Assembly: GCF_031877795.1 (NCBI RefSeq)
Contig: NC_133948.1
Coordinates: forward strand, 11,268,948-11,332,947
Source of the DNA: Strix aluco
Lineage: Eukaryota; Chordata; Aves; Strigiformes; Strigidae
Length of the DNA: 64,000 nucleotides
Direction of reading: 5' to 3'
The notes beneath the pieces are model-generated. The model was not told the DNA's origin and searched no databases. It saw only the letters and a list, made by a program, of their open reading frames with translations. The translations under genes were made by a program, and so were the position numbers. Below are positions 13,101-27,068 of the stretch, piece after piece. How positions within the stretch are numbered: the stretch's first letter is position 1; the number at the start of each line of letters is the position of its first letter.

Positions 13101-16100
13101 GACTCCTAGATTCAAAGCAAAAGACAGGAAGATAATGAGTATCATATGCTAAATGTCCAGGAGATAATTCAGGAAAATTATATTCTCAGATCGAAATACA
13201 AGAAATGCTCTCTTCCTTCTAGGTTCTTCACCGTAGCTTGGTGCCACCTGGTTTTAGATAGACTTGCTCCCAGGACAAGCTGCATCAATCTTCTGCCACC
13301 AGTTCACTAAGAAACAGTAGCATATTTTTGATAACGTGATTGTAAGAAAAAGTATCTACAGTACTCTAACGCACCGAATTTCAGGCTAGCATTAAGGAAC
13401 AGAATAACTTGTAGATTTCTACTTACCCCTTTCTGAAAAAAGAATATTCAGCCTTTCATTATGGTTATAAGTTCATTGCTGTGGACAGCACAACAGATCC
13501 TTTGTTTATGCTCTTGGCTGGCTTTACTGAGTTCTCCTTCCTATGCTGGTACTCATCTGCCTTATAAGAAAGAATAATCCTAGAAAGAGTTATGGTAAGA
13601 ATAAGAACTGCTTCAAGTCCTGTATGATCCTGTTGCTTCTAGCATCATTATGGGTGGGAGTAGCACAAGGAGTGATGGTGACCCACACTGATGTTACTAA
13701 CAGAACGAGTGAGTGTATGATATAGCAGGGAGATGAATGAAGTGAAAAAGAGCTAGTTCTCCTGGGTGCCCAGCACCAGAGCTGGTCTTCTCCAGAATCT
13801 GGGGACAAAGCACCAAATAATCTCAGTCCATTACTGAAGGCAGATTTTAAGATATCATTTGTATTCTAAGTTTCTCATGTTTCTCAAAAGTTGAGAAGAA
13901 TGTACGTGAAACGAAAGGTAGAGCTGCAAGTATAATGGAAGATGCCGGAAGATGTATTAGGCAATAGCTGCAAGATGTTTCCAGGATGCCAAATGCAGCT
14001 ATGCTGAGGTAAGACACTGAATATGACTCTAGGGGACTGGCAGGCATTTTTATACAAAAAGCTTTTACTTCTTAAATCCATTCAACAGTATTTCCAGTGC
14101 AGGGGGCGGGGACGAGGGTGGGGGTGTGTGTGTCCTTTCTCTGCAATGCCTGAGGCAAAGCAGATGGGTTTTTATAATCTCTTAACATTTTTACTACACT
14201 GTAAAATTAACTTCAGGAAAAGATTCAAGGACTGATAATAGATACGTAGTACAGCCAGATCAGAGACTCTTCTAAGAGAGAGGATAACCTGTTACCAGTT
14301 CTAATGAAGGCTGGTCTTGTGTTCTTGGCAGCTCCTGGTAAGTCAGCGTGTTTTCTACAGTTGTGAGGAGAGTTTATATAAGAGGGTAGAACTCTGAGAA
14401 GTTACTTGGTCCTAGGAGTTCAGATCAGGATTTCCAAAAGCAAGTAGAAAGGTTGAATACTTTGCTATAGGCCTTGAAAGGGTGTAATTTTTTAAAAATT
14501 CTAGGCTCCCCTTGAAGGTACCATTTGAACTTACACAACCACCAGTACCACTGTTTCAATACATCATTCCAGGTGATGCTAGTAGTTTTTACACTTAGCA
14601 ATTCTTGTAATTTCCTTTTAGCCTGGATCAGCACCATTACAAACATTATTGGTTTAAAAACTATTTTTCCTCACAAGTGTTTTCATTGTCAAACCTTAGC
14701 TTACAGGATAGATGTATGCCATTCTTTTCTTAACACAGTAATTAGATAAACATAATAGTAAAAAAGATTTAAAGACAAATAGTAGTTCCTGTTTTCCTTT
14801 CTAAGCAGTACCTTGAGATATCATAGCACTTTATTAAAAAAAATAAAGAATTAAACAGCAGGGAAATTCCATGTAGTGCTAAAGAGCTTTATAGTGTAAT
14901 AGAGCTTTATAGTACATATGCTCAGCCCTCCCCTTTCCCAAAATGAAGACCCAATGAATAAAGGGCTGAAGTAGGGAAAGAGGAATCAGCAATCTGTTCC
15001 AACAGGAATGTTTCTGCATGCACATTTCCTGAACAATCTGCAAATGTACCACTCGTGTGCTTTTGAAAAAAAGTAAAGTTCAGATTGCCACTACAGATTT
15101 TGTGCTATCCAATCACACTTCACTGGCTAAAAATCCCTACCTTGCCTTAATTTTAGGTGACAGCCATGCAAATTCTGATCTTCTCTTCCATGCAAGGTTT
15201 GCTTAAATGACTGTTGTATGAGGGGCAGAAATCTGCCATTGGTGGAGCCAGTTTTGGTGTCAAAAAATGTCAGCATAGCTGATAAGCCTCTTTCTAGAAG
15301 GCATTACAAGAATGCATCTCTAAAAATGGAGTTCCCAATTAGTCCTCATAATATGCTAGATTTTAACTATTTTCTCCATGGTAATACCTCTCAGTATCTG
15401 TTTTCACTGAAAATTTAGTAAATCTCACTGTTCTCAATCAAGATGTAAAACCACACCTTAGGAAAAAGCTGCTGTACAGCTAGCACCACTACAGTTTGCA
15501 GATTATATGATGGAACAAGATTTTTAAAAAGGAAACAAAATGAAAAGATGATAATACTTGGTATGCGTGGAGGGCCTGGTAGCTGGATTGGGCAGGACTA
15601 CCGTGGTGTTTACTGGAGATACTGAGTCGGTAGTGGAGAACCTCCAGCTGAGACAACAGAAACAAAAAGGAAGGGGGGGGAGGGAAAAAAGGAGAGAAGA
15701 GAGCAAGAGAAAAAAAAAGTGAGAATGAGCCCAAGGAAGAAGGGTGGGGGGGTGGGAAATGAACATCACAAATACAGTCAGGGACAACATATCACAATAA
15801 CAACTGCAGCCACAGTATCCTCTTCTTTCTAGTCTTCAGTAGATTAATTCCACAGTATTTCATACCCTTTTATCAACTGGGAGGAGGTGTCAAAAAAAGT
15901 ATGGCTCTAAGTGGCTGTGGCTGTTCTCTTTGCTACCCTCAGAGCAAGTACTGGTAAGGGATATGGAGCTTTTGCCAAATAAAGTCCCCATTTCAGAAGT
16001 TAATTGAACTGCAGCAACAAGGATTTACACACTGTTATGGTGTTTTATTAAATAATGAAGTAAAAGTGTTCAATATTCAAAATGCAATTTTTTTTAGTAT

Positions 16101-19100
16101 TATTCTGAAAACTGTCATTTCTTCTTGTGCTGCTGGAGAAGCAGGGTTTGTATACTGGGAAGAAACTCAAATTGGTACTTTCTTCTTCCCAAGGAACAGG
16201 AAGAAAAAAAGTATGGCTTTTCATAATCACTGTGAGCCCATCCAGTAAGTTTCCAGTTTGGATAAATCCTCTGTCTAGTTAAAGGCTGTTTAGGAAGGAT
16301 GCAGGTCTTGTGAATTTCTTCAAAAGAGGAAATTACTTTTACTATTAGGGAAATGTCACATATATATGAAAAGGCAAAAGACATACCTAACATACAGTGT
16401 TATATGCTGATGCAAAAGGCATCTTGCCTTAACACTGAAATCTTTGCAGCCTCAGCCAGATCCCTTCTTGGATGAATAAGGTAAAGAGTATTTTTTGATG
16501 GTGTGATGGTGAAGAGGATACTGTAGCAACAGTGACACAGATGTATGAAATTCATGAAAAAACATAAAACGAAAAATGTACACTATACAGATCCCAATGA
16601 CTACTGTCAGGCATCTAAACTAACTCTCCAGATCACACCTCTGCTGCCTTCAACAGCCCTTACCCAATCTCCTCTAGTGCCAGTTTGGTATCTTTTGGTT
16701 TTACACTCTTAGAGTGGTAAGATTGTTACTGCAAACTCCCCAACAGCTCAAACACATCATCTGCTTCATAATCGACTTCCCTGCCACAGGAATCGGCAAG
16801 AGCCTGTAGTCTAATGGGTGCTTCACATGCAGTGCTGGGGTCTGTGGCACCTGGCATTGGAAGGTCAGGAAGCATTACGTAAAGTTTTATCAAACAACTT
16901 CTTTTTAAGGGTTCATTGTTATTATAGCAGAAGGGAATAGGAAAAGAGATGCTGCACGCTTGGGCTCCAGGTCATCCGAGGAGAAAAAGCAAATAGACAA
17001 TGTAGAAAAATGGGAAAATAGTTAAATTAATAGGGAAAACAATGAAACTCAGCATAGCAAATGGTGTCAACCTCTGGTTCACACCAGACCCAGAAAGAAT
17101 TCAAAGCAGTAAAGCAGAAAAGAAGTACATCTTCTCAAAAGAAATTATTTACTATTCATTCCCATTCCACTGTCTTCTACTTGTAGAGAAGTCTGTGATG
17201 ACATTAACAAGGTTTAAGGAAAAATCTATCATTCCTTGAGGCACTTCACAGAAAAGTTACATATCTGGGATCTGGCTTGGCCCATCAAAGCAAACAAGTC
17301 TGAGTGCTGGACAAAGAAAAAGCAAGTTCTGTGGACCCTCATCCTACCTTCCAACACAGGTATGTAGCCATTTCAAGTCACTGATGGTCAAACAGGTCTT
17401 GATCCAGAGATGAATGGTCACTAATTACCCCTCCTTCCACACACACAGAAGGCTAAATGGAATCAAGTGAACCTGCCTAATTATTAATAATTTTAAGAAT
17501 AATGTTAAGGCTGATCTTGGGTTTCCAGTCAAGCCCTTTAACCCTTATGTTAAAATGGAACTTGCATTTCTGCATATTCTACTTCCTCCTTTGAGGAACT
17601 ATGAAGCAGACTATTCTCCTTCAGCCCACCCTGAGACCAGTCTACAAAGCTGAGTTTAAGCACCACAGGCTTATGAACAGTCCTGTTCCCAACTGATCTG
17701 AAACCTTTCCTCAGTCCTGCAGGAGGGATCCTTCATCCGTTTATGGATGTCATAGGGAATTCCAGGCCCCTATTCAGGTGTTCTAACCCCCAAAGACTTT
17801 TTTACATGCCCATGATTACTTCCCATCAAAGATGAAGCTACACTACCACCAGGGAGTTATAAGCTCAAGTTGTGGCTCAACACAGCTTGTAGAGGACCCT
17901 GAAATGATGATTTCAGAGAACTTTAAGCTCTACCTAGGCACTACTCCACCATAACATTGATAGTCATTGTCTATAACTGCTGCTCCCTAGTGTTAGAAGA
18001 GAGCATCTGAAATACAGAGGGTGAACAGAGGAGAGAAGTTTAAAGCAATCATTATTTCTGGCCTAATCACAGCGCTTGATGCACAGAGACTAGACAGACA
18101 GACAGACCAAAGGTACTTCAAGCAAAGCCTTTCCATCACAGGTGCACAGCCATGCTGCTCGGAGTCCCAAGTGGAGACTTTGCAACATTACTAAGTTTGC
18201 ATTTTGACCTCAAGAATAAAAAACAAAACCCATCACACTTCAGCTCTCCAATGTTTTTCCCTAGCAAAATATAAATATGTTTGTTATTTTATAGCCTGTG
18301 GAGTGAAGGATTAGAATTTCTCAATCAACTCTCATATTGCTCTTTCACACAGGAACAAATCCTGAGTAGCTCTTTATATTTCTCTCCCCTTCTATGAAAG
18401 TCCCACTGTGACCCAGAGGGAATTCAGAGGATCAACATTTTCTCCTTCAAATTCCCTTTACATTTATAATGCCTTTGATCTTAGTCCCCCCAACACTTAC
18501 TTAGTTTTTACATGCAGTAGTTTGTTAATGAACAGGCCACCACAAACTGCTTAGAACAGTGAGCAAGAACATCTGAGCAGGAGCTTGTAAGATATTCTGA
18601 ACTCTGTAGCTACAGAACTGCTTCTCAAACCATTATGGTGAAAAGCATATTTTGGTATATGAAACAACAGAAACGACTTATTCACTTAACTCTGAAGGAC
18701 AGTTCAGCAAGATTTCCTTTTTTAATTTGGATTTATGCTAAAAGACGGTTACAGATCTTAGAAATTACTAATTGGTATTTCAGTAACAGTTGCTATCACT
18801 GCTGGAAATCAATTTTATCTATTTTTAGCAGCCATGTTGCCCCAGTGGGACTTAGCACTATGGTTTTATAGTAGCATCTTCCCTGTCATTAGTAGTTTGA
18901 TTACTGGTGTTCAGATTGTTGTGACCATCCCACAAACTCATCTTTTACAAAAAACAAAACAAAAACAACACAACTTCTGCAATGAAGGCAAATCTGGATG
19001 ACACACTTATTCACAACATTCTTCATAACTGGATTAGCAATTTTGACACACTCATGTAGAGACTTTGGTAAGTTATTTCTTTCCTTTGGACCAATATACC

Positions 19101-22100
19101 AAAATTTCTCCACAGAATAGGAGATTTACCCCAAGATAAGAGGTCAACTGTCAGGTGATGCTCATGAATGAAGTACAAACTATTACCTTGACATGAGGGG
19201 ACTGCATTTTCTGATACATTTCCAGTGAATAATGATGAAGCCACATTTCAACAAAGATCTGCAAAACAAGTATTTTCTCAGCTAGGAAAGAGAAATAATT
19301 CAGGACTTCTCAGTCACAAGCTAGGTACAGGGAACACCATGGTATATCACTTGAAAACTAAGCTGTACTTGTAAATAGACCGGCACCTATTCAGAGATGT
19401 TTCAGGTTATCATCATGTCAATGCCAATGACTGAGCTGGCATACTGTTAGCACCTGATAAGCATTAATAATTCAGTTCAGCAACATGGTAGGAACTTGTT
19501 TCAGAACAACTGTTAAGTCCAGATTCTCCTTTCCTTTCCCTTGATGGTGAACGGAACCAATTTCTCTGTGATTAACCTTTGCTTAGAGCATAGAATTTAT
19601 GTAAGATTCAAGAAAAAAAAAAGAAAATGATGTTTAGAAACTTTTCTGGAAAAAATTACTCAAACGTTTGAGATCAGTTGCTAGATATGCAGTCTAAACA
19701 AAAAAGATACTAAGTGCCTTTCTAAATTACAACTTAACAGTTTCACAGTGGTTCTTTGTTTCAGTAACTGTACTGCTCAATTCCAAAAACATGCTAAAGC
19801 AAAATGGCATAACTGTCTCTGGTTTAAAAAGAAGGGATTCCTCAGTTAGCAGCAAGAAATGTTGCAGGGTGTTTTCTTCCTTAAATCCAACTTACCTGAA
19901 GCAGTGTTTCTGATCTCCAGATCTCCTGGGAAGCTGGGTCAGCATTCACAGAAGGCTGATGGGCAACGTGCCGTTTCAGCAAGCTGGTGTGATGCATGCC
20001 GTAGGAAGTGAAAGGCACTGCTGGAGACCTTTAAAGACAAATGAAAGGACATACTGAAGTCAGTAAGCCTCAGTACAGGGAAATAGATCGTTGCTTTTTA
20101 TCATTGGTTTATAAACTGCAAAATAGTCTTTAAGTAAAACTGCATAGTTGATTATATACAGTTCAAACTTCTGTGATGTGTTATAATCACTAGTCACTCT
20201 TACTATAAACAAACACTACATCACTATTCATACTGCATTGAACCAGCTTTACACAGATCTGACGTTAAGTTCAATGACACGTGGTTTTTCACTTTCTCCT
20301 TCAGTTTGTTTTCTTTCACTCTGCCTTCCACATTCATAATTCACCTGATCTGTATTTTACCGGGTATATGCTAAGGCTCAACAGACCATGGAAATTAATA
20401 TTTGAAATGTATTTAAAATGCAGTTATCTAAAATATAATGGCTATCTGTTTTTACATTTGTATAAAACTGCTAAAATTGGTAACATTTTATAAATTCGAG
20501 TAGCAAAACCAATTTAGAAAACATGGACTTACACACACGTAGCCATTACAAAGAACAAAAGACTGGGTGCTTGTATTGGAGAATTCTCACTTCACCTTTG
20601 TGAGTTTGTTTTTATGCCATTATCACACAGACATATAGAACTTCAGTGAGTGTCAATAATCTTTCATCCTCTTCCTTCCAGTTGTGGCTAAATAGCTTGA
20701 TCTATTACCACACAAAAACTCACTTGAAGTGCAGTCACTCATTATAGGATCTGATTACTAATATGTGTCTTGGCTTTTTATATCAGGAAGTTATAAACTA
20801 AGAAACCTATGAGCACTATCAGTCTGCAACAAAGCCACAGACACGGTCCTGACACAGCAGTTTCAAAGAACCACAAAATAGGTAATGAGAGCATTAAACA
20901 ATTAAGGATGGCAACCTCAGAACTGAAACAAAACGACCAACTGCCAAGTTGGCTGGCTTTATAGCAGCATCAACAAAAGATGCAAGTTTCCTTGTGGCAG
21001 TGGTTATCACATACCATATGTATCTGAAGATAGTGAAAACTATTGTCAAGTACAGTCAGATCTGTCCTACTCCAGTTGCAGGGCACAAAACACAACTGGA
21101 GTTGTTGAACTGATGAATTTTTGCTGCCTGTACGTGCCTTTTCTGCTCAAATAATAGCTACCTTTCAGACTTTCAAATGAAACCTTTATGGTAAAATTAA
21201 GTGAACGTAGATCTATTTATTTGTTGTAATTATATAGTAAGTACATACAGATCATAAAGAGCAGAGGTGTTTTCTACTTGTTAGAGATTTTGTTCCACCA
21301 AGCTGTATTTTGTAAGCACTGTTCCTGCAATTTGCCTCTGGCACTGCAGTCATTACCTGGGAGTTGGGGAAGGGATGGCTCCCCCAGGATTTGAAGAAGG
21401 TGGAGGAAGGACACTTCCTTCTGTGGGTAAGAAACACTTCAGGTATGTGTCCACCAAGGTGAAATAAGCACTGTTGGAAGGGCTGATGTGATGGGTGATG
21501 GGAGAGTTCTGAAACAGATGCACAGGATACACCTGGAGTTATATACTGTCACTTTAAGCCACTGCTAGGGAGTGTCTGCTACACAGCCGGACCCATTTAG
21601 TATAAATAAGCAGAAGCCTAGTGGTTATAAGGAGTGAATTGACAACAAAGACACTTTGGAGCAAAGGTAAACTAACTAACTGTAAGAGAACTGTTGCTGT
21701 AGTAGTGAATGTAGCCAAGTAGAGTGCAGTGTTATATAGCACAGGTACCAACAGGAAGAGGAACCAAATAACCAGACACCATAGTACAAAGCTGTGGTTA
21801 TGACTGTATAAACAGTGTTATTGGGTAGGGAACCCATCTGGAATCCATTGCCTGCTCTATGTTGGCATGTTGTTGGACAGACTGCTCGCTGGTATATCTA
21901 AGGTGGGTATTTTGTTTATTATCCAGTCTTACATCATCAACTCAACCAAAGTAGTAACAAATTCTGAAAGTACAGATAAAACTGCTGGACAGCATCTCAG
22001 CAGGCTCTTAAAGCATTGTGAAGAAAGGTTAATATTATTTCAAGGGAAAAATTGCAAAAGGTACTTACCTTCTGTGTAATCAAACTAATTGCAAAGTAAA

Positions 22101-24998
22101 ACATGTAATATTCAAATGGATCTAGAAGAACGGAGTCAAGGATCAGATAATAAAAACAGGTACAACTGTTAGATATCTGAGGATGCTGACTAGACATTAA
22201 ATTATTATTTTGTCAATGCTAAATTAACTTGCTAGAGCTTAACAGCAAATTCAGCTTTGCCTTCTTGCTTTCCAACTGACTCAAACATTGGTAATGGAGG
22301 TCTTCTCTATGTGACAAAGTGTGTTTGCATTGCTCTTAGCACATGTGACTATCTCAAACTGAAACCAGTGCAGCAGAATCTAGTCTGCTTTCAACTAGTA
22401 CACTAGCTGCAAAGTTAACATGCCCTTTTTCTATCATATTACATAAACTATGAGTAGTTACGAAAACAAAAATTGTGAAATACAGACTCTATTGAAATCA
22501 CTGGGAATTCTGTTGTTGACTGAATAAGGCCAGAAATTCCCCCACAAGGGTTTATAAGAGGCCAAATTTATCTTTCGTTGGAATCTAAACATTTCTAATC
22601 AGCCCAAACTCTTTGGCACAACTGTGATTTACCATAGACATGTAATAAATATACAGCAGAAATGCTTGTAATCTCTCAGTTTTAGATATTTAAAAGGAAT
22701 TAAATATCCAACTGTTAAAAGGATACTAAGAGCTAAGTTCAAACCTAAACCACCAGCTGAAGGAAACTGGACTTTGTTGTGGTATAAAGAGCATTCTGGT
22801 AGGACTTGCTCTTGTATTGAAGCCTTCACAGGGCCCTGAAAGACAGAGTAATGAAATATTAGTCTGGCTACTCAGCATAATTGCAGAGTATGTTTTCAGA
22901 CAGTGAAGTCCTGCTGCATACCAGCATTCTGGGATGGTATCTACATTCAGCTCAGTGGGATTTTACTGCATTGCAGTAGTTCCTTGGGCAAATGCATACT
23001 TTTAGGTAACTGCCAACTTGCTCATTGAAAATGAGTATTCAGTATAATTAAAAGAACCTTCACCAAGACTTTTCTAGTTGCAGTGGGAGCAGAAGACTGG
23101 TGTTTGCCTGATGGCTGATGGTTTTGTTAGGGCAACTGAGCTGTGGACCAGGAACTACTATATACTTAAATGATGTTTCCTTTTGCTAGACTATAGCACC
23201 ATCTGAATCAATTTCTAGGTAGCAGGCAGCAATGGAAGAAACAGTGGAACAACTCTGCAGATAACTATTTTTTGTTTGAAATCTCATACTTCATATCCAG
23301 GATAGTAGTTAGTCTTCAAACACGTGGGCACACAGCACAGCCAGGGAAGACACTGCTGTGTGACGAGCTTGGAAAACTATTTTCAATCCTGCAATTACTA
23401 GTTAACCAAGATAAAGCACACAACTTGCTCTGGGGACAGGGTAAGAATGACAATGCAGCTTTCTTGGCTGAACAGCACAAATATCTAACTGCTGATGACA
23501 ACCACACCACCTCCTACAAAGTTTATAGCTGGTAACTCTCCTCCTCTAGCAACTGTTTAAAGAAAAAGGTATGCTCTAAACCTGGAGCACTGAGGCTATA
23601 CCTTGGCCTGCATTGAACCGTACATATAAAGTGCGTGAAGAGTTCCAATAGCTGCAACAACAGCTATATTGCCTTCTTACAAATTTTTCAGTTACTCACT
23701 GGAAGAGATGAGACTGGAAAATCATATCTGTACTCCTCTGCTTGGAGCTTGTAAACCAGCTTCATCATTGGGCCACTGCAAACAAGCATCAGAAAGAAAA
23801 TCCATGGTAAGTACCCTCTCCTGTCTCACTTTTGTGAACTTACGTTTGCACAATGAAAGAAGGTCAAACACTGGTTATTTGTTCACCATACGTTTTTTAA
23901 TCTGTGCTGAAATGAATCCGTTTACCTGGGATCCAGGAAAGTCAAAGCAACAGAATATTCAGTAGGATTTGTTCTTCCTTGCAAACAGCGAAGATTCCAG
24001 CCTACAATGATGCCATCCAGGCTACCAAAAATGCTCTCCACCAGCCATGGGAAGATGCCATGTAGTTCCTTTAGGGGAAACAGACACAAATAGTTAATGT
24101 GTACAATTCCTCACTTGGACAACCTCTATTGCACACACTAGAATGCACAACGATACTGTCTGCCAGCTATTTATGACTGTTTCCAGATTATCACTGGGCA
24201 GAGCTTCCATTTGGAAGAATGTATTATAGTATTGCAATTACAGGAAATCTGCCCTGATTTCTGATCCTACTAAAGTCGCAACGATACTCATGAGCATCAC
24301 ATGCAATTATTTGTCACATTTTAAGAACTAGTTTACCTTGTAAACTGAGGCCAAAAGTTATTAATGAAGTGCAGTCAACTGAAACGATCTTTTAATGACT
24401 AGAAAAGGTTTTTAACTCTTAGAAAATACTGGGTTCCCACTGTTTCACCTGGGTCCTCAAAACTCTTGATAAGAGAAATAGGAACAAAAAAATGAGTAAT
24501 ATGAAAAAAGCAAATTCCCCTGAAGTATGGTGGGCAGTGACTTTCTGAAAAGGCAGCGACTGCTCACCTTGGCAGGAAACTCCTCAATCACCGTCTCGAG
24601 ATCGTGGCACCTCTGAACAAACGGTTTGTTTACACAATCTGCCTTCAAAGTGGCCTGTTACAAATCATAAGGAATATCAGATCACCACTGCCAGAGAGGA
24701 CAATATTTATCACAGTCATGACGTAAACATCTCCTAATTACACCGCTCTTCCGGTACAGCATTTCTGTTGATACGGCTGAAGTTACCCCGACCAACCTGG
24801 TAACCTCACAGGTACGTAACAAAGCCGACAGTTAGCCAGAAACCGCAAGTCCAACCGAAACGCGACGGCTCTTGCCGCTCCCCGCCCGGCTCGGCTCGGT
24901 TCGGCCTCACGGGCTCGGCGCGGCGCCTCCCCGGTGCCCGCCCGCTGCTCCCCACCCACCAGCAGGAAGCTGGGCTGCTGCAGGTGCGGGCCGGCCAT
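7183..24998 (-). CDS. SMPD4: SMPD4, sphingomyelin phosphodiesterase 4 (neutral sphingomyelinase 3), 18 coding exons
   Basis: SMPD4 hydrolyses sphingomyelin to ceramide and phosphocholine and sits in ER/nuclear-envelope membranes. Coding exons in order: 24998-24960, 24654-24568, 24068-23926, 23775-23700, 22835-22727, 22121-22069, 21508-21357, 20028-19896, 19258-19187, 13105-12960, 12489-12399, 11374-11274, 11013-10850, 10144-9939, 9375-9142, 8405-8274, 8107-7979, 7509-7183. All have AG/GT borders and phases that fit, giving 2394 nt, i.e. 797 residues plus TAA; the human form from the matching Met has about 827. Signatures seen include [10 protein letters not shown] at the N-terminus, [46 protein letters not shown] and [13 protein letters not shown]. 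Two hydrophobic segments near residues 749-789 fit the family's C-terminal membrane anchor. The classic DNase-I-like sphingomyelinase motifs are absent, as is normal for SMPD4. A longer N-terminus like the human long isoform is not evident. The largest intron, 13106-19186, holds a purine-rich tract. Confidence 0.97.
15661..15765. repeat. Purine-rich low-complexity tract in SMPD4 intron
   Basis: About 100 bases of nearly uninterrupted purines on the + strand (pyrimidines on the transcribed SMPD4 sense strand), including runs of eight or more G and nine A. It lies in the largest SMPD4 intron, between the exons at 13105 and 19187, where it would be a long polypyrimidine stretch in the pre-mRNA. 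Confidence 0.6.
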
Positions 24999-25330
24999 GC
25001 CGTCTCTCCCCGCGACCGGCGGGCCGCCTGATTCCGGGCCGCGCTGCAGGAAGAGGAGCGGGAACGGCCGTTAACGCTCCCCACAGAACCGCGACACCGA
25101 CTCCCCGCCGACCGCCGCCTCCCGCGCTGGGCGCCGGCGCAGCCGTTCTGCGTCACCACGGTCGCCCGGCGCGCCGCGGTGACGACACCCCCTGCGGCCG
25201 CCGCGCCTCGCGGAGGGGCGCGTGCCGCTGTTGCTATGGTGACGGGCCCAGGGCGCTTCCCTTCCAACATGGCGGGCCGAGGGGCTTCGGCCCCTTCCCC
25301 AGAGTCCATGTGGGGGGCTCCGGGAGTTTC
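24850..25330. promoter_or_regulatory. CpG island, bidirectional promoter of SMPD4 and a divergent transcript
   Basis: About 480 bp very rich in G+C and CpG in an otherwise AT-rich region. It covers SMPD4 coding exon 1 (ATG at 24998-24996, minus strand) and, about 240 bases away, a + strand ATG in good context. No TATA box is seen. CpG-island architecture with head-to-head starts fits a housekeeping bidirectional promoter; SMPD4 is also head-to-head with another gene (MZT2B) in human, although the partner here does not resemble MZT2. Confidence 0.7.
25230..25243 (+). promoter_or_regulatory. X-box-like RFX binding site
   Basis: GTTGCTATGGTGAC matches the RFX-factor X-box, a near-palindrome of the form GTTRCC-ATGG-YAAC, with mismatches at only two or three positions. 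X-boxes are typical of promoters of cilia genes. The site overlaps the first candidate ATG of the divergent + strand ORF, inside the CpG island. A second, poorer half-site (GTCACCACGG) lies near 25153. Confidence 0.5.
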
Positions 25331-27068
25331 TTTTGCGGACGTATCTGGAGAGCTGTTAAAAATTAACGGTCTCGCAAGACAAAGGGGACCGCAGTCAGAC
25401 AAGCCCACAGCAGCTTGGGCTTTGGCGGTGGTGAAGCCGAAGCCATCGTTTCCTCAGATACTGATGTTTGGAGAGAGCATTTGTGAGCAAAGTAAAAGCA
25501 GTGTGGGCAAAGGCAAACCTCATTGATGATCCGTGTTTCCTGACTCTTCAAAAGGGCAGTTTTCATCCAAACTGTGGGTGAAATAAAACCGGTGTATTAG
25601 AAGAACATCACGATACTGTGGAGGAAAAGTAGGATTTTTTTAACTAGAAGTTTATTAAATGGCCAGAAAACTACATCAGAAAATGAGGCAGCTGTGACAT
25701 GAGGCTCTTGGAAATGAGACCTGCATACATCAGTTGAGCTATAGGAAACAGTGATTACACATTTCAAGTTAAGAGAATTGACAAGGGAAGCTGAAGTCAC
25801 CTGGAAAAATAGATGGTTATAGAGGTAAGGATAATCAGTTCACAGTGTATAAGGAGAGTGAAAGAAATCCTTGTGATAGTAATATCCCACTGGTAGATAC
25901 ACAAAATTAAAACGCTAATAATGCAGAAGAGTGTTTGATACATGCTTACAATTCATATTTAGAAGGAGACAAGGTGATATATTTAATTGCAAAGCCCCAG
26001 TAATTTCTGTGCAAGAAAAATAAATGGGCAGAAAAACTATCTGCTGCTTATTTTTTTAAAAATTGGGGATTTTGAGGAAATTCCATAAAACCAGAGGAAT
26101 GCTTTTGTTGTGCCAGTACTCAGAATTCCAGTCAGAGGTCTAGAAAAGAATAAATAATTTTATAAAATACCAAAGACAGATACATAGTTAACACCAGTAA
26201 ACATGACTACAGAAAATAATCCTGCTCAGGATTAGATTTCTTTTTTTTTAAACAAATTTCACAAACAAAAGTTTGGTTTTGTTTGTGACAAGATTTACAG
26301 GTGTTGTCAGAAAAGATCAGTGTGGGTAAAATGTAGATTTTCTTGATCATTTTGATTTTTTTTCGGCGAGGAGGTGCAAGAATAGTTGACTGAAATGGTC
26401 TGGTTATATTTGTGTAGGAGGTAAAACAAAATGATGTGGCCTCATACTCCAGTGCTGTCATTAATACTGAAACAAACTGTGAGAAGCTGTTAGAACAATG
26501 GAGGAATTCCTTTTGTGACATCAGCTCTGACCCTACAAGGTGACTTTATTCAGCCAGTTTAATAGGATTATTTACCAGTGTAAAATTATTCAATATTTAC
26601 GTAAATGTTTACAGGATCAGAATTTAAAATGGCACATTATTTCTTGGTATTGACATGTGCTTCTACTCCAGTCTGCTTTTGCTGAACGGAATCTCAAAAC
26701 TGCTTTTTGATCTTGGTGGTGAGTAGGAGGAGGGAAGGCAGCAACTCCAGTGGCAGGAGAGTGATCCAGTTCTGTCTGCTGAAAAGACAAATTAACAGTT
26801 TTTCAGACAGCTTCATTTGAAATTCTGCCAGGCAATTAATTTATTTATTCCTTTCCTTTTTATATTATGTACATTTTTTTAAAAAACAAAAGTCCAGTAT
26901 TTTGAATGCAGCAAGCTGCTAACAGATGACAAGAATAGTTCTTCGACACGTACAAAAGTGTGATGGAATAGAACGGTATGAACTGTATTTGCTGTGATGT
27001 GTTCTGGGTGGGACGCTGGCCATGTTTTAAAGAGTGCGTTTGCAGATGGAGACTCTGGCTGTGAGTGA
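25236..27068 (+). CDS. Candidate small gene divergent from SMPD4 (unrecognised product)
   Basis: I do not recognise this product. From the shared CpG island an ORF opens at 25236 or, with a better start context, at 25269 (AACATGG), and can run unspliced to a stop at 25526, with AATAAA at 25582-25587. That alone could be a single-exon 85-96 residue protein. Downstream are splice-flanked segments that join in phase: 26418-26539 (acceptor TTGTGTAG, donor AAG/GTGACT, helical peptide with NCEKLLEQWRNSF), then 26672-26718 (acceptor TCTACTCCAG, donor GGTG/GTGAGT, peptide LLLLNGISKLLFDLG), then 27046-27068 ending in TGA, with AATAAA at 27279-27284. The exon 1 donor is uncertain: GTGAAG after codon GTG near 25430 keeps phase but is weak. 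A GTGAGC near 25480 does not. The X-box suggests a cilia-type promoter. A long non-coding RNA is a real alternative. Confidence 0.38.

Noticed and set aside
24806-25408. 200-codon minus-strand open frame across the CpG island
   Set aside because: High G+C removes stops. It reads SMPD4 exon 1 in the wrong frame and lacks family similarity.
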